Assembly (NCBI GenBank): GCA_036417435.1
Contig: CM070900.1
Location: 28,791,496 to 28,855,495 of the forward strand
DNA: 64,000 nt
From: Inia geoffrensis
Lineage: Eukaryota; Chordata; Mammalia; Artiodactyla; Iniidae
Reading direction: 5' to 3'
Shown here: positions 46,127 to 56,439 of the stretch, piece after piece
Numbering within the stretch: the stretch's first letter is position 1
How the letters are laid out: each line of letters begins with the position of its first letter
Notes under the pieces: generated by a model
Database searches by the model: none
What the model was told of the DNA's origin: nothing
Seen by the model: the letters and a program-made list of their open reading frames with translations, nothing else
Made by a program: the position numbers and the translations under genes

Positions 46127-46440
46127 TTTTTTTTTTTTTTTTTTAATTGAAGTATAGTTGATTTACAATGTTGTGTTAGTTTCAGGTGTACAGCACAGTG
46201 ATTATATATGTACATACATATCTATATGTATGTATATATATTCTTTTATCAGATTATTTTCCATTATGGGTTATTACAAGACACTGAAAATAGTTCCCTG
46301 TGCTATACAGTAAATCCTTGTTGTTGTTTATCTATTTTATAATATAGTAGTGTATATCTGTTAATCCCAAACTTCTAATTTACCTCTCCCCCACCCCTTT
46401 CCCCTTTGGGAACCGCAAGTTGGCTTTCAAGATCACAGTT
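46127..46440 (-). mobile_element. L1 3' end, reverse orientation, sense to TENM2
   Basis: The T18 run is the reversed poly-A, followed by TTGAAGTATAGTTGATTTAC, TGTGTTAGTTTCAGGTGTAC and ATAGTTCCCTGTGCTATACA. It is complementary to the L1 at 45596-45862 and lies 264 bp from it. Confidence 0.92.
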
Positions 46441-46979
46441 CTTTCTTTGGAAATATCTTTGTGTGCCAAATTCAACAAGGTGCCCCTTGTCTAGAACTAC
46501 GGTATGTCAACAGGATAATGCGCTGTACTGTTGACCCTTAATAGAACCCTTCCTCGGGGGTCAGGAGCCTGTCACTCTAAGGACACATCAAAGACCATCA
46601 ATTCTCCCACAATAGATTTTTCTCCCTCTTATGTGTGCCATTTATGAAACTTCAAAGGTGCCGTGCCACACCTTGTTTAAAATGACGACTCGTCTTCCGG
46701 AAAAATATCTAGTGGATTTCAAAGCACGGGTTCAGTAGAGTCTAGAGTCTGACCAGGTGGAGGCTGGGGGCTGTGTCATATTTTGTACCTTGTTCATCTT
46801 TATGGTCCCAGGACCCAATGCCAGTTCAGTATGTAGGGGCGACTTGAATGAATTAAATGAAGCTCCCTCATTGTTTTACGAATTTACTCAGTTTCAATGC
46901 TAAGATTTAAAAATGTTATACAGGTATTTCCTTTCCCTTCAAGTTTTCATTAGGTGCAATTATATTTATGGACCACACA
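46441..46979. other. Unique intron sequence
   Basis: No repeat or exon is recognised. Confidence 0.4.
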
Positions 46980-47185
46980 CACAATGTGTCATAATGCTAA
47001 ATGTTTTACTTGAAACTAAATCTCACGTTGACCCTATGAAGTGAATACTATTTTTACCTTAGTTTTACAAACAAGAAAACCGAAGCCCAGAGTTAGCATG
47101 CAGTGTCACTGGGCCTTCAACTCTGGTCTCCCTGACGCTAAAAGCTCTAACGGGACTTACTACACCACATTCTCCTTGCATATGG
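46980..47185 (-). mobile_element. MIR SINE, reverse orientation
   Basis: TTGACCCTATGAAGTGAATA, TTAGTTTTACAAACAAGAAA and a GGTCTCCCTGACGCTAAAAG end follow reversed MIR. Confidence 0.7.
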
Positions 47186-47413
47186 TGGTTAGCAGGCTTT
47201 CCCAGTGGGATTCTGAGGCAAGATCGCTGTCCTGACAAATATTTGTATCTTGGCTGCTTCCAGATAAAACTTTGAAAGTATTTTAATTCTTGAGAAAGAT
47301 CAAAGGAGCCTGAGATCACTGACAACCATGTCAGAAAATGAGTATCTGATTAGTGAATTATTTAGCATGGCTAACATCTAAATAAACAACCAATACTTAA
47401 AACTTTATTTGTG

Positions 47414-47697
47414 GGGGCTTCCCTGGTGGCGCAGTGTTTGAGAATCTGCCTGTTAATGCAGGGGACACGGGATCGAGCCCTGGTCTGGGAGGATCCCTCA
47501 TGCCGCAGAGCAGCTAAGCCCGTGAGCCACAACTACTGAGCCTGCGCATCTGGAGCCTGTGCCCCGCAACAAGAGAGGCCGCAATAGTGAGAGGCCCGCG
47601 CGCCACAATGAAGGGTGGCCTCCGCTCGCCGCAACTAGAGAAAGCCCTCGCACAGAAACGAAGACCCAACACAGCCAAAATAAATAAACAAATTAAA
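47414..47697 (+). mobile_element. CHR-1 SINE, forward orientation
   Basis: GGGCTTCCCTGGTGGCGCAG, a mutated B box GGATCGAGCCC and CCACAACTACTGAGCCTGCG lead to CCAAAATAAATAAACAAATT. The target-site duplication TTTATTTGTG lies at 47404-47413 and 47741-47750, leaving about 43 bp of non-SINE sequence before the second copy. Confidence 0.92.
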
Positions 47698-47740
47698 AAC
47701 TTCGGACGTTCAGTGGAACTAAAAAATGGCATTAAAAAAA
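47698..47740 (+). other. Apparent 3'-transduced segment of the CHR SINE
   Basis: The bases between the SINE tail and the second target-site copy (ACTTCGGACGTTCAGTGGAA... ending in A7) are not SINE sequence but end in their own short A run, as expected if a transcript read past the SINE terminator and was then inserted. Confidence 0.55.
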
Positions 47741-47894
47741 TTTATTTGTGCTATAAGAATGTTCAGTGATCTGAACACAGCCAAGAGGTTTGATTCTATA
47801 AGTAAGGTTTGTACTCCTTTGTCCAATAGATGTCTTCGAATGCTCCTGATAAAAAGAGCCTTTGGAGGAGGAGGCAGCAGGCGTTGTGTCTAAA

Positions 47895-48125
47895 GGAGGC
47901 ACTTTGGAGCAAGATTCATCTGGATCGGAGTCCTTGCAGTGCCATTCCTGGACAAGGAAGTTCATGTAAGTTACCTGACGTTGCTCTTGACAGCCTCCAT
48001 TTCCTCATCGGTAAGATGGAGTAAAGTGGGAGTAATAATAGCACAGGCTGTTGTGGGGATTACACACCATCACGTAGGACAACCACTTAACCAAGGGTGT
48101 GTTTCATCGTAAGTACTCGATGCCC
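47895..48125 (+). mobile_element. MIR SINE, forward orientation
   Basis: GACAGCCTCCATTTCCTCAT, CGGTAAGATGGAGTAAAGTG and TGTTGTGGGGATTACACACC are forward MIR words, ending near AAGTACTCGATG. Confidence 0.75.
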
Positions 48126-48479
48126 TACAAATAGCATCGATTCTTAATTCTTCAGAGAATATAAGGAGCCTGAAACATGAGTTTTACATTTAAAGCTTGA
48201 CAAACGCTGAGCAAACACCTGAAGAGTTCTCCAGATCACCAGATAACAATCCACTGCCTTAGAATTAAGCTAGAACATATACACACCAGAAAGCCAGGGT
48301 GGTGGAAGAGCTCTGGGATTTGACTTAGAACCACTTCAAGTTTACTTCTTGGACAATTCTCCAAGAGTGGGTAGTAAAAACAGGGAATCAAACTTAAAGG
48401 AATATACGGATATTGTAAGCCGTCATTAATGAGTGTTTACAAATATACGAACACCACTTCTCGCTCCAACAGAGATCTC
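48126..48479. other. Unique intron sequence
   Basis: No repeat or exon is recognised. Confidence 0.4.
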
Positions 48480-49230
48480 ACCCATTCCCCTGGCTGCAGC
48501 CATCACTGATGGGGCTGGAGTCCCCAGATCTCCATTTCTAGCTCAACTTCTTTCCTGAGACCCACATTCCAATTGTGTATTGGCATCTCTTCCTCTACCT
48601 TCCTTAACTCTCTTGAGCAAGTTGCAACCAAACACGGACTCTTTTCCTTCCCCTCCCCAATCACACTCCTCCTGACTCCTGTTATTCCCAGTCATCTAGG
48701 ACACAATCGTCATCTTCACCCCCTCCCTTCCCTCATCTTCTCCTACACGATGCGTTAAGGATCCCTTTCATTTTATTTCTGAAAACGTCTCCCACCAACC
48801 CTCTCCTCCATCCCTCTGCTACTTCTCTTCCCAAACCAGCAATTCCATCACGCCCTCACTTATAAATGCCTAGGGATTCTCCAGTACTTAGAAGAGGAAA
48901 CCCAAATCTCAATACGGGACCACACTCTTACAAACACTACTCAGCCTTTTTATCCTCATCTCCAACCTTATGCTTCCAGCTCCCATGAACTCCATACTTC
49001 AGCCACACCAAACAGACACAGTGCTCCTTAACTAGTCTGTTCATGCCACTGTGCCTTTGCGGGTGATGCGTAATGCTTTCTGGAATGGCTTTTCTTTTTC
49101 TTTCCCACCCATCCCACCCCACCCAACTCCTACTCACCTGCCAACGACCCACCTCGGAAACCTATTCCAACATTCCCCTCAAGCCCAAGCACCCCATCAC
49201 ACTGTGCACTCAAGAAGCTATTTATATATT
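48480..49230 (+). mobile_element. L2 LINE, forward orientation
   Basis: Pyrimidine-rich text with L2 words: TCCAACCTTATGCTTCCAGC, CTTCAGCCACACCAAACAGA, CATGCCACTGTGCCTTTGCG and TGCTTTCTGGAATGGCTTTT. It is diverged and non-coding. Confidence 0.65.
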
Positions 49231-49325
49231 TGTTTATATATGTGTGTGTGTGTGTATATATGTGTGTGTGTGTGTGTGTGTGCATATATGTATATAAACG
49301 TATATATGTATATACAAACAATACT
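49231..49325. repeat. (TG)n / (TATATG)n microsatellite
   Basis: Two (TG)n runs of about 7 and 11 units alternate with TATATA words, ending in ATATGTATATAC repeats. Confidence 0.95.
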
Positions 49326-49614
49326 TATATAAATAATATATAACATATTATATACTATGTTATGTTATGTAAATATGTTTAATGTGCCTGTCCCAAACCA
49401 AATTTACACTTGACAGTGGCATTACTATCTTGGTACTTCCAGAATCTCAACATCACTCATAGTTGTGGACAGAATCAATAAAGTGAAAACGGGAATGTTT
49501 TAGCAACATGAGAGAAATCACAAGATGAAGATCAAGAAGTTTAAATTGACTTTAGTTATGTTTTAATGCACTCATTTATAAGAAATAATAGAAGAATATG
49601 ATTACTATTTCTTA

Positions 49615-50227
49615 TATAGTAAGTCTCCTACATACGAACCTTCGAGTTGTGAACTTTCAAAGGTGCGAACATGTGTTTGCCTGTCCAGTCACGTAAGTTA
49701 GTTCACGTGTCTCACGTACGTTGTCACATGCATGCATCCTCTACAAGTGGTTGCGCTTTTGTGTACTTTACTGTACAATACTGTAGAGAGTACAGTAGTA
49801 CAGTATCTTTATTTCAAGCCCAGAACCTGTGCCATCAACGTCAGGCGTGACTGGAATTGCAGCTTGCCCTCCGTCTCCTGTTGCTGACGACCCTTCAGCT
49901 CCACCATCTCCCACCTCCTCTCCCTCCTCCAGTCAGTAACTCTTCTTGCCTGCTCACTCGATGCCAGCCCCTGTATGCCAGCTGTTGTACTGTACTACTG
50001 TACTCTTCAAGGTACTGTACCATAAGATTAAAAATGTTCTATTTTTTTGTGTTTTTTTTTTATGTATGATTTGTGTGAAAAGTATTATAAACCTATTACA
50101 GTACAGTACTATACAGCTGACTGTGTTAGTTGGGTACCCAGGCTAACTTTGCTGGACTTACGAACAAACTGGACTTATGAAAGAGCTCTCAGAACAGAAC
50201 TCATTCCTATGTAGGGACTTAACTGTA
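49615..50227. mobile_element. Tc1/mariner- or Tigger-like non-autonomous DNA transposon
   Basis: The left end TATAGTAAGTCTCCTACATA and the right end CCTATGTAGGGACTTAACTG are inverted repeats of about 20 bp. The interior has a second inverted pair (TACGAACCTTCGAG near the left end, TTACGAACAAACTGGACTTA near the right end) and ACTGTACTACTGTACTCTTC words. TA dinucleotides sit at both ends, as expected for this superfamily. No transposase frame remains. I recognise it as a known mammalian-type element but cannot give a certain name. Confidence 0.7.
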
Positions 50228-50344
50228 TGTGGGATTGCTTCATGAGATCCTAACACTGTCCCCTTGACAATCCAATCTATTCTTCATACTTCCTTCTAAA
50301 AGGAAAGTCAGATTATGTCACATGTCATCACCATCCCCTTCTCC

Positions 50345-50388
<44 letters not shown>

Positions 50389-50389
50389 A

Positions 50390-50449
<60 letters not shown>

Positions 50450-50450
50450 A

Positions 50451-50481
<31 letters not shown>

Positions 50482-51110
50482 GAAGGAAGAAAGAAAAGAA
50501 GGAAGGAAGGAAGGAAGAAAGAAAGGAGGGAGGGAGGGAGGGAGGGGAAGGGAAGAAGGGAAGGAAAGAAGGAAGGAAAGTAAAAGAAAAGGCTTCCAAT
50601 AATACTTAGAATAAAATCAGAAATCCTTCCCATGGCCTACAATTCCCTGCATGATCTGCCCTCTGGCCACCTCTCCAACTGTATCTTCCTCCACTTTATC
50701 CTCCTCCCCTCCATGAGTTACACTGTCCTTTTGCTAGTCCTCATCATATCACAACCAACATATTCCTGCCTCAGGGCCTTTGCGCTTGCTGTTCCCTTTG
50801 CCTGGAAATATCTGCACAATTCGTTTCTTCATATCATTCAACATTCTGTTCCAGAGTCACTTTCCCAGAGAGATCTTTCCTGCCTCCCTTACTTTTTTCT
50901 CTGTTATTCTCTATTCTGTTATAACTGCTTTCTTCTTCTTCAGGGTATATGCATTTGTGCTATTTACTGTCTGCCTCCATCATTAGAACTGAATTTCTAT
51001 GAAGTCCAAAATAATTGGGTTCGTCTGATGTGTTCATCACTGTATCCTAACATCTAGAATAGAGCCTGGCACAAAGAGGGGAGTCAACAAATCTTTGTCG
51101 AGTGAAAGAC
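50228..51110 (+). mobile_element. L2 LINE 3' end, split by a GAAA tract
   Basis: GGAAAGTCAGATTATGTCAC lies before the tract. After it come CCCATGGCCTACAATTCCCT, GCCTCAGGGCCTTTGCGCTT, GCTGTTCCCTTTGCCTGGAA and GAATAGAGCCTGGCACAAAG, ending in a CAACAAATCTTTGTCGAGTG tail. This is the best-preserved L2 here. Confidence 0.88.
50345..50581 (+). repeat. (GAAA)n and (GGAA)n purine tract
   Basis: About 235 bp of GAAA units with occasional AGAAA shifts, grading into GGAA, GGAGGGAGGG and GGGAA units. It yields spurious Lys/Glu/Arg or Phe/Leu/Ser ORFs. The TENM2 transcript would carry UUUC repeats. Confidence 0.98.
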
Positions 51111-51599
51111 CTGCAACGTTCCCAAGGCCAAAATCATGAATGCCTAAAGGACAATATACTGTGAACATTTTGAATTTTGAAATTAGGATTCTTCCTTCTG
51201 CCATGTTGACTCTTATTTTCCAAACAGATTTATAAGTTTGCATAGTTCATACAGGCAAGTGTCTACATTTATACATAGAAGGCCAGATCCTGCCACAGAC
51301 CAAAAACAACCTGTATACTTTTTGGCACTGTATTATCTTTTTTCAGGATACATCTTTCAGGCCGCTCATTGGTATTGTGGTGTCTCTAACGATCATTGTT
51401 AAATGAAACTCATTTAGTTACCACATCCCTTGTTTCTAGTTTCTGGTCCTTAGGATTATTAAATCAGAGTACCAAAGATACGTAGTCTCCTCACACAGTA
51501 CAGTTACACCCTGGTGTTATGAATCTCTAGAAGATTACATTCAGCCAATAAAAAAAAGAAAGATTCCAAAGAAGCGATCTTTAGGTTCCGTCCCGTAAA
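51111..51599. other. Unique intron sequence
   Basis: No repeat or exon is recognised. Confidence 0.4.
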
Positions 51600-51745
51600 T
51601 ACCTGCTTTAGGGTGACTTGAAGGCTCTGCTAGCAAAGTACAAATTCCTGGGCTGCATCCAGACCTAGGCCTGGGGTCTGGGGGTGTATCGGTGAAGAAG
51701 TTTCCTAAGTGATTCTAACGTAGGATAAAGTTTAAGAAACCCTAC
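51600..51745. mobile_element. MER5A-type hAT fragment
   Basis: CTAGCAAAGTACAAATTCCTG, GGCTGCATCCAGACC and CCTAAGTGATTCTAACGTAG with AAAGTTTAAGAAACCC resemble a MER5A interior and end. The left end is missing. Confidence 0.55.
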
Positions 51746-53030
51746 CCTAACCATTTTTTGCAACTTTCAAATACGTCTGACCTACTCAGCACACACTAGA
51801 TGGTTACTAGGTATATTTTTTAAAATGCAAGTTTTGAGTGCTGGTGTCTTTAGGAGTGACATGTCATGTCAAAACTTATTTTTCAAATGACTCAGCCAAA
51901 AGATCTCTCTCTCTATAGATATATAAGGCACATGTGGCAAAATGACAGCAATTGTTGAAACTAGGTGGTTTGTCTTACGTAGGAGTATTCTTCCAACTTT
52001 TCTGAATGTTTGAAAATTCCCATAGTAACAAGTTGAAAAAATGGCAACCTCTGATTCCCCCAAAGGTCGCAGTCACATGAAGCAAGAATAAAGATAAATA
52101 AAATGAAGCAAGACCCACAAGGTGATGGTCTGGCCAGACGGTCAATGGGAGGACCCGGAAGGCTTAGGGAACTCCTCCGCGTTTTTCCTGAACTGGCTAT
52201 TAAGACAGCTTTTCCCCCTCAGGGGCAGGCTGAGGGTGCTCCAAGGGATCATTTGTGATGCCCCAACCGAACGTCCTCCCAGCAGTCGGTCATGGAAGTA
52301 GCTCAGCTCAGGACTCCAGGCATCAGCAGAAATGTGTCGTTTCCAAATGCACTTGACATTCTTCAAGCACAACTCAATTGCTCTCAGAATCTGCCACTTG
52401 TGCCTCGGAAAGGAAAGGCAAATGAGGGGCCCCTAAAGTGCTGTCCTTGGAGTTTGCGAACACTTGAGGGGAGAGAGAAAATCAGCCCTTGATGTCGCAC
52501 AAAAAAATAATACTTCTTTTTTTTTTTTTTGGTGCATACATCTTTCCTTCGTAGCCACGTGGGTTATCAAAGCTTCAGTCCCGGGACCCAGCATTCTGCT
52601 TGGCACAGGTTAGGGGCTCAGAGGCTGGCTGTCGAATTGAGCAGCAAAGCTAAGGAAGGATGGTCCTTCTCTGTCCTCTGTTCCCAGCGAGCTCTTAGAA
52701 TAAAGTAATCATCACTTCACCCTAAACTATCAATCTTTTTAGTACATATCACCACTTCTCCTCCTGTGAAAACAAAACTATTTAATAAAAACTATGAGAG
52801 AGCACGCAAACCTAACAGCCATTCCCCCATGCGCTTTACATGACAGCAAAGGCGTGCAGTTTGGAGGCAGAATCTTGGCAAACCAGGCTTTTGCTTCAGA
52901 TTTTGGCTTAGAAAATTAAGGGCATACGTTTTTCTCTGATGAAACAACCATGGAAGATTTTAAAAAGAAGTCTAACAAACAAGAAACTCACGCCTCACAT
53001 CCATGTAAGAAGGACCCCATCAATTAAAAA
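51746..53030. other. Unique intron sequence
   Basis: About 1.3 kb with no named repeat. A T20 run lies at 52518-52531 and nearby. No exon is supported. Confidence 0.4.
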
Positions 53031-53044
53031 CACTGTGCATTTTT

Positions 53045-54066
53045 TTTTAAAACATCATTATTGGAGTATAATTGCTTTACAATGGTGTGCTAGTTTCTGC
53101 TGTGTAACAAAGTGAATCAGCTATACGTATACATATATCCCCATATCTCCTCCCTGTTGCGTCTCCCTCCCACCCTCCCTACCCCGCCCCTCTAGGTGGT
53201 CACAAAGCACCGAGCTGACCTCCCTGTGCTATGCGGCTGCTTCCCATTAGTTATCTATTTTACGTTTGGGAGCGTATATATGTCCATGCCACTCTCTCAC
53301 TTCATCCCAGCTTACCCTTCCCCCTTCCCGTGTCCTCAAGTCCATTCTCTACGTCTGTGTCTTTATTCCTGTCCTGCCCCTAGGTTCTTCAGAACCGCCC
53401 CGCCTTTTTTTTTTGATTCCATATATGTGGGTTAGCATACGGTATTTGTTTTTCTCTTTCTGACTTACTTCACTTTGTATGACAGACTCTAGGTCCATCC
53501 ACCTCACTACAAATAACTCAATTTCATTTCTTTCTATGGCTGAGTAATATTCCATTGTATATATGTGCCACATCTTCTTTATCCATTCGTCTGATGATGG
53601 ACACTTAGGTTGTTTCCATCTCCTGGCTATTGTAAATAGAGCTGCAGTGAACATTGTGGTACATGACTCTTTTTGAATTATGGTTTTCTCAGGGTCTATG
53701 CCCAGTAGTGGGATTGCTGGGTCGTATGGTAGCTCTATTTTTAGTTTTTTAAGGAACCTCCATGCTGTTCTCCGTAGTGGCTGTATCAATTTACATTCCC
53801 ACCAACAGTGCAAGAGGGTTCCCTTTTCTCCACACCAGCATTTATTGTTTGGAGATTTTTTTGATGATGGCCATTCTGACTGGTGTGAGGTGATACCTCA
53901 TTGTGGTTTTGATTTGCATTTCTCTCATGATTGGTGATGTTGAGCATCCTTTCATGTATTTGTTGGCAATCTGTATATCTTCTTTGGAGAAATGTCTATT
54001 TAGGTCTTCTTCCTATTTTTGCATTGGGTTGTTTGATATTGAGCTGCACGGGCTGCTTGTATATTT
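53045..54066 (-). mobile_element. Young-looking L1, 5'-truncated, reverse orientation
   Basis: About 1.0 kb of L1: the minus strand encodes the ORF2 C terminus (frame 53349-53813 with [44 protein letters not shown] and a short tail), then the 3' UTR. The target-site duplication CACTGTGCATTTTT lies at 53031-53044 and 54067-54080. The readable 154-codon frame suggests a recent insertion, but the copy is dead because most of ORF2 is absent. Confidence 0.95.
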
Positions 54067-54081
54067 CACTGTGCATTTTTA

Positions 54082-54958
54082 TTTTATTCTTGCGATAGAA
54101 ATGGAGTTTGACTGATCTAGAGCAGAAGCTTTGCGAAGCAGTGGCTGTGGCTAAATTACTTGACGCCCCAACAAAAGATTTCTCTTCCTTCTCTCCTGAG
54201 TCAATTGTGAATAAACTCACTCATTAACCTGAAAACCTACCAAAGAAACAACGAAACAAATATGGAAAATCCCTTAACACCAAGTACCATTTTGTTTTTC
54301 AGCTTGCAACCAGTGGGATCCTAAGAGGCAGTCTCCCTCTCTTTTCTTGGTTTAGCTGTATTCCCAGGGTGAAACCCCAGCAGGGCTTGGAAAAGGAAAT
54401 GTACTAGAGACACAACTGTACAGAGGTCAAGTTTTTGTTTCCTTCCTCTCACTGTCTCTCAATCTGGATCCCACTCTCTCATCACAGAGCACCATGCAAC
54501 TAACCAGGACGACTAATGACAATAGCGCAGCTGCTGTCTTTGCTCATGAAGTCAGCCGCAGCCAACGTTCTCCTTGAAACTGAGTGAATGCCTTGAATGG
54601 TCTCCAGGTAGCACCGTGTGCAAAAAAGCAGCTCTGGTTATCAGGGAAACCAGGTATTGATTGTTGCTCTACCGAGAAAACTGACTTCTCCAGAAAACAA
54701 ACTCAGAGGTATTCAGAGTAGCGGATGAAAGTATTGATACGCCGTCCATTAATCCCTGAAAGATTCGGAGTATCATACAGGCTGTTGCTGAAATTTGATA
54801 AAAAGCCAGAGAAAGGAGAGAGGCAGAAGTGCACCAGGAGTGGCGGCGGTGGGGGGGGGGGGGCGGTGATCAGTACAGGAGATCCCATCCCATCTCACTG
54901 GCACTGGCCATGCCTGTTGAAGCACCAGGTTTACTGTGTCTAAAGGAGTTAGTTTAAT
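54082..54958. other. Unique intron sequence, possibly conserved in part
   Basis: No repeat is named. 54480-54720 is complex, repeat-free sequence. A G13 run lies at 54851-54863 next to GGCGGCGG. Confidence 0.4.
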
Positions 54959-54973
54959 AAAGAGGAAGCCCAT

Positions 54974-55332
54974 ATATATGTGTTAGCATACGGTATTTAT
55001 TTTTCTCTTTCTGACTTAGGGGGAAGGGTAAGCTGGGACGAAGTGAGAGAGTGGCATGGACATATATACACTACCAAACGTAAGGTAGATAGCTAGTGGG
55101 AAGCAGCCGCATAGCACAGGGAGATCAGCTCGGTGCTTTGTGACCACCTAGAGGGGTGGGATAGGGAGGGTGGGAGGGAGGGAGACGCAAGAGGGAAGAG
55201 ATATGGGGATATATGTATACGTATAACTGATTCACTTTGTTATAAAGCAGAAACTAACACGCCATTGTAAAGCAATTATACTCCAATGAAGATGGTAAAG
55301 GAAAAAATAAAAAATTTAAAAAAAACTTTAAA
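54974..55332 (+). mobile_element. L1 3' end with a 5' inversion (twin-primed)
   Basis: 55019-55332 is the forward L1 3' UTR (GGGGAAGGGTAAGCTGGGAC, AGCAGCCGCATAGCACAGGG, GTAAAGCAATTATACTCCAA, then an A-rich tail). 54974-55018 (GTTAGCATACGGTATTT, CTCTTTCTGACTTA) is the same L1 in the opposite orientation. The target-site duplication AAAGAGGAAGCCCAT / AAAGAGGCAGCCCAT lies at 54959-54973 and 55333-55347. Confidence 0.93.
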
Positions 55333-55512
55333 AAAGAGGCAGCCCATAAAGGGTACTGTAGCATGTAAAGTTGCTATAATTAGATTTTCAGGAGATATGA
55401 TAAAACATTTAGCTGGAGAGAGGTTAAATAACCACACTTTCTGGCATTGCTATTATGCTCTCCAATCTGAGAAGGAATGGTGGTGGTAGAGGGGAAACTC
55501 GAAGGGTGGGTG

Positions 55513-55522
55513 AGATGGGGGG

Positions 55523-55575
<53 letters not shown>

Positions 55576-55632
55576 AGAGAAGGAGGGAGAAAGAGAGAGA
55601 AGGGAGAGAGAGAGAGAAGGGAGAGAGAGAGA
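55513..55632 (+). repeat. (GA)n purine tract
   Basis: A G9 run leads into about 60 bp of GA and then GGAGAAGGAGGGAGAAAGAG-type variants. It yields spurious Glu/Arg and Ser/Leu ORFs. Confidence 0.97.
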
Positions 55633-55748
55633 CACATAGGGCACGCCGAGAAAGAGAAAATAGAAAAAGAGGGAAGCTTCCAGGATGAGATGGAAAAACC
55701 ATGAGATAATGAGAAAGATGATGTTGGATACCATACTGTTCAGCCACT

Positions 55749-55884
55749 ATTTATTTATTTATTTATTTATTTATTTCCCGTGCTGCGCAGCATGTGGGAT
55801 CTTAGTTCCCCAACCAGGGATCGAACCCACACCCCTGCGTTAGAAGCACGGAGTCTTAACCACTGGACCCCCAAGGAAGCCCCC
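55749..55884 (-). mobile_element. Short tRNA-Glu-derived SINE of the CHR group, reverse orientation
   Basis: ATTTATTTATTT repeats, GCAGCATGTGGGATCTTAGT, CCCCAACCAGGGATCGAACC and CTTAACCACTGGACC give a reversed tRNA-Glu-type SINE lacking the long CHR-1 body. Target-site duplication CAGCCACT lies at 55741-55748 and 55885-55892. Confidence 0.9.
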
Positions 55885-56129
55885 CAGCCACTTTTTGAAT
55901 AGCAAAACTAAGCAATCTTTTAAGTGTCGTGCCGTTGTTTTCCTATTTGCAAATGTAAGAGGTACACATTATAAAAGAAAAACCAAGTATATAAGTTAAA
56001 AAAAAAAACAGAAAGCAAAGGTCTCACTCTGAGAGAGAGACTGGTAAACATTTGATGTTTAGAGTCAGACTTCTTCCCTACATATAAACATTCTCTTATT
56101 ATTAATTTAATTCTTTTTGAAACCAGTAA

Positions 56130-56350
56130 GGTATTGAGTGTACAGATTCTGAACTTGGACCACCAGGGTTTGGACCCTGGCATTGGGCAAGTTACTTACC
56201 CCTCTAAGTCCCTGTGGCCTCACCTTTAAAGTGAAAGATGGCTCGTACCTACTTTATAGGCTTGTTAGGGGGATTGGATGAATTTATTTACGTGAAAGCC
56301 TTAACACTGAGTTTGACGTCCAGTGAGTGATCAATAAATGTAGCTATTAA
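56130..56350 (+). mobile_element. MIR SINE, forward orientation, near full length
   Basis: GGGCAAGTTACTTACCCCTC, GGCCTCACCTTTAAAGTGAA, GTACCTACTTTATAGGCTTG and GATCAATAAATGTAGCTATT give the full forward order. Confidence 0.88.
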
Positions 56351-56439
56351 TCGCTTGAAGGCAGGAATCATATATATCTTGCTCTTTACTAGATCTCCTT
56401 GACCTACGCAGTGCCCAGCTCATTTAAAATATATGTAAA

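Noticed and set aside
50315..50633. Lys/Glu/Arg-rich and Phe/Leu/Ser-rich ORFs
   Set aside because: Translations of the GAAA tract in different frames.
53349..53813. 154-codon protein-like minus ORF
   Set aside because: It is the L1 ORF2 C-terminal remnant, not a host gene.
55380..55747. Ser/Leu-rich minus ORFs and Glu/Arg-rich plus ORFs
   Set aside because: Translations of the GA tract.
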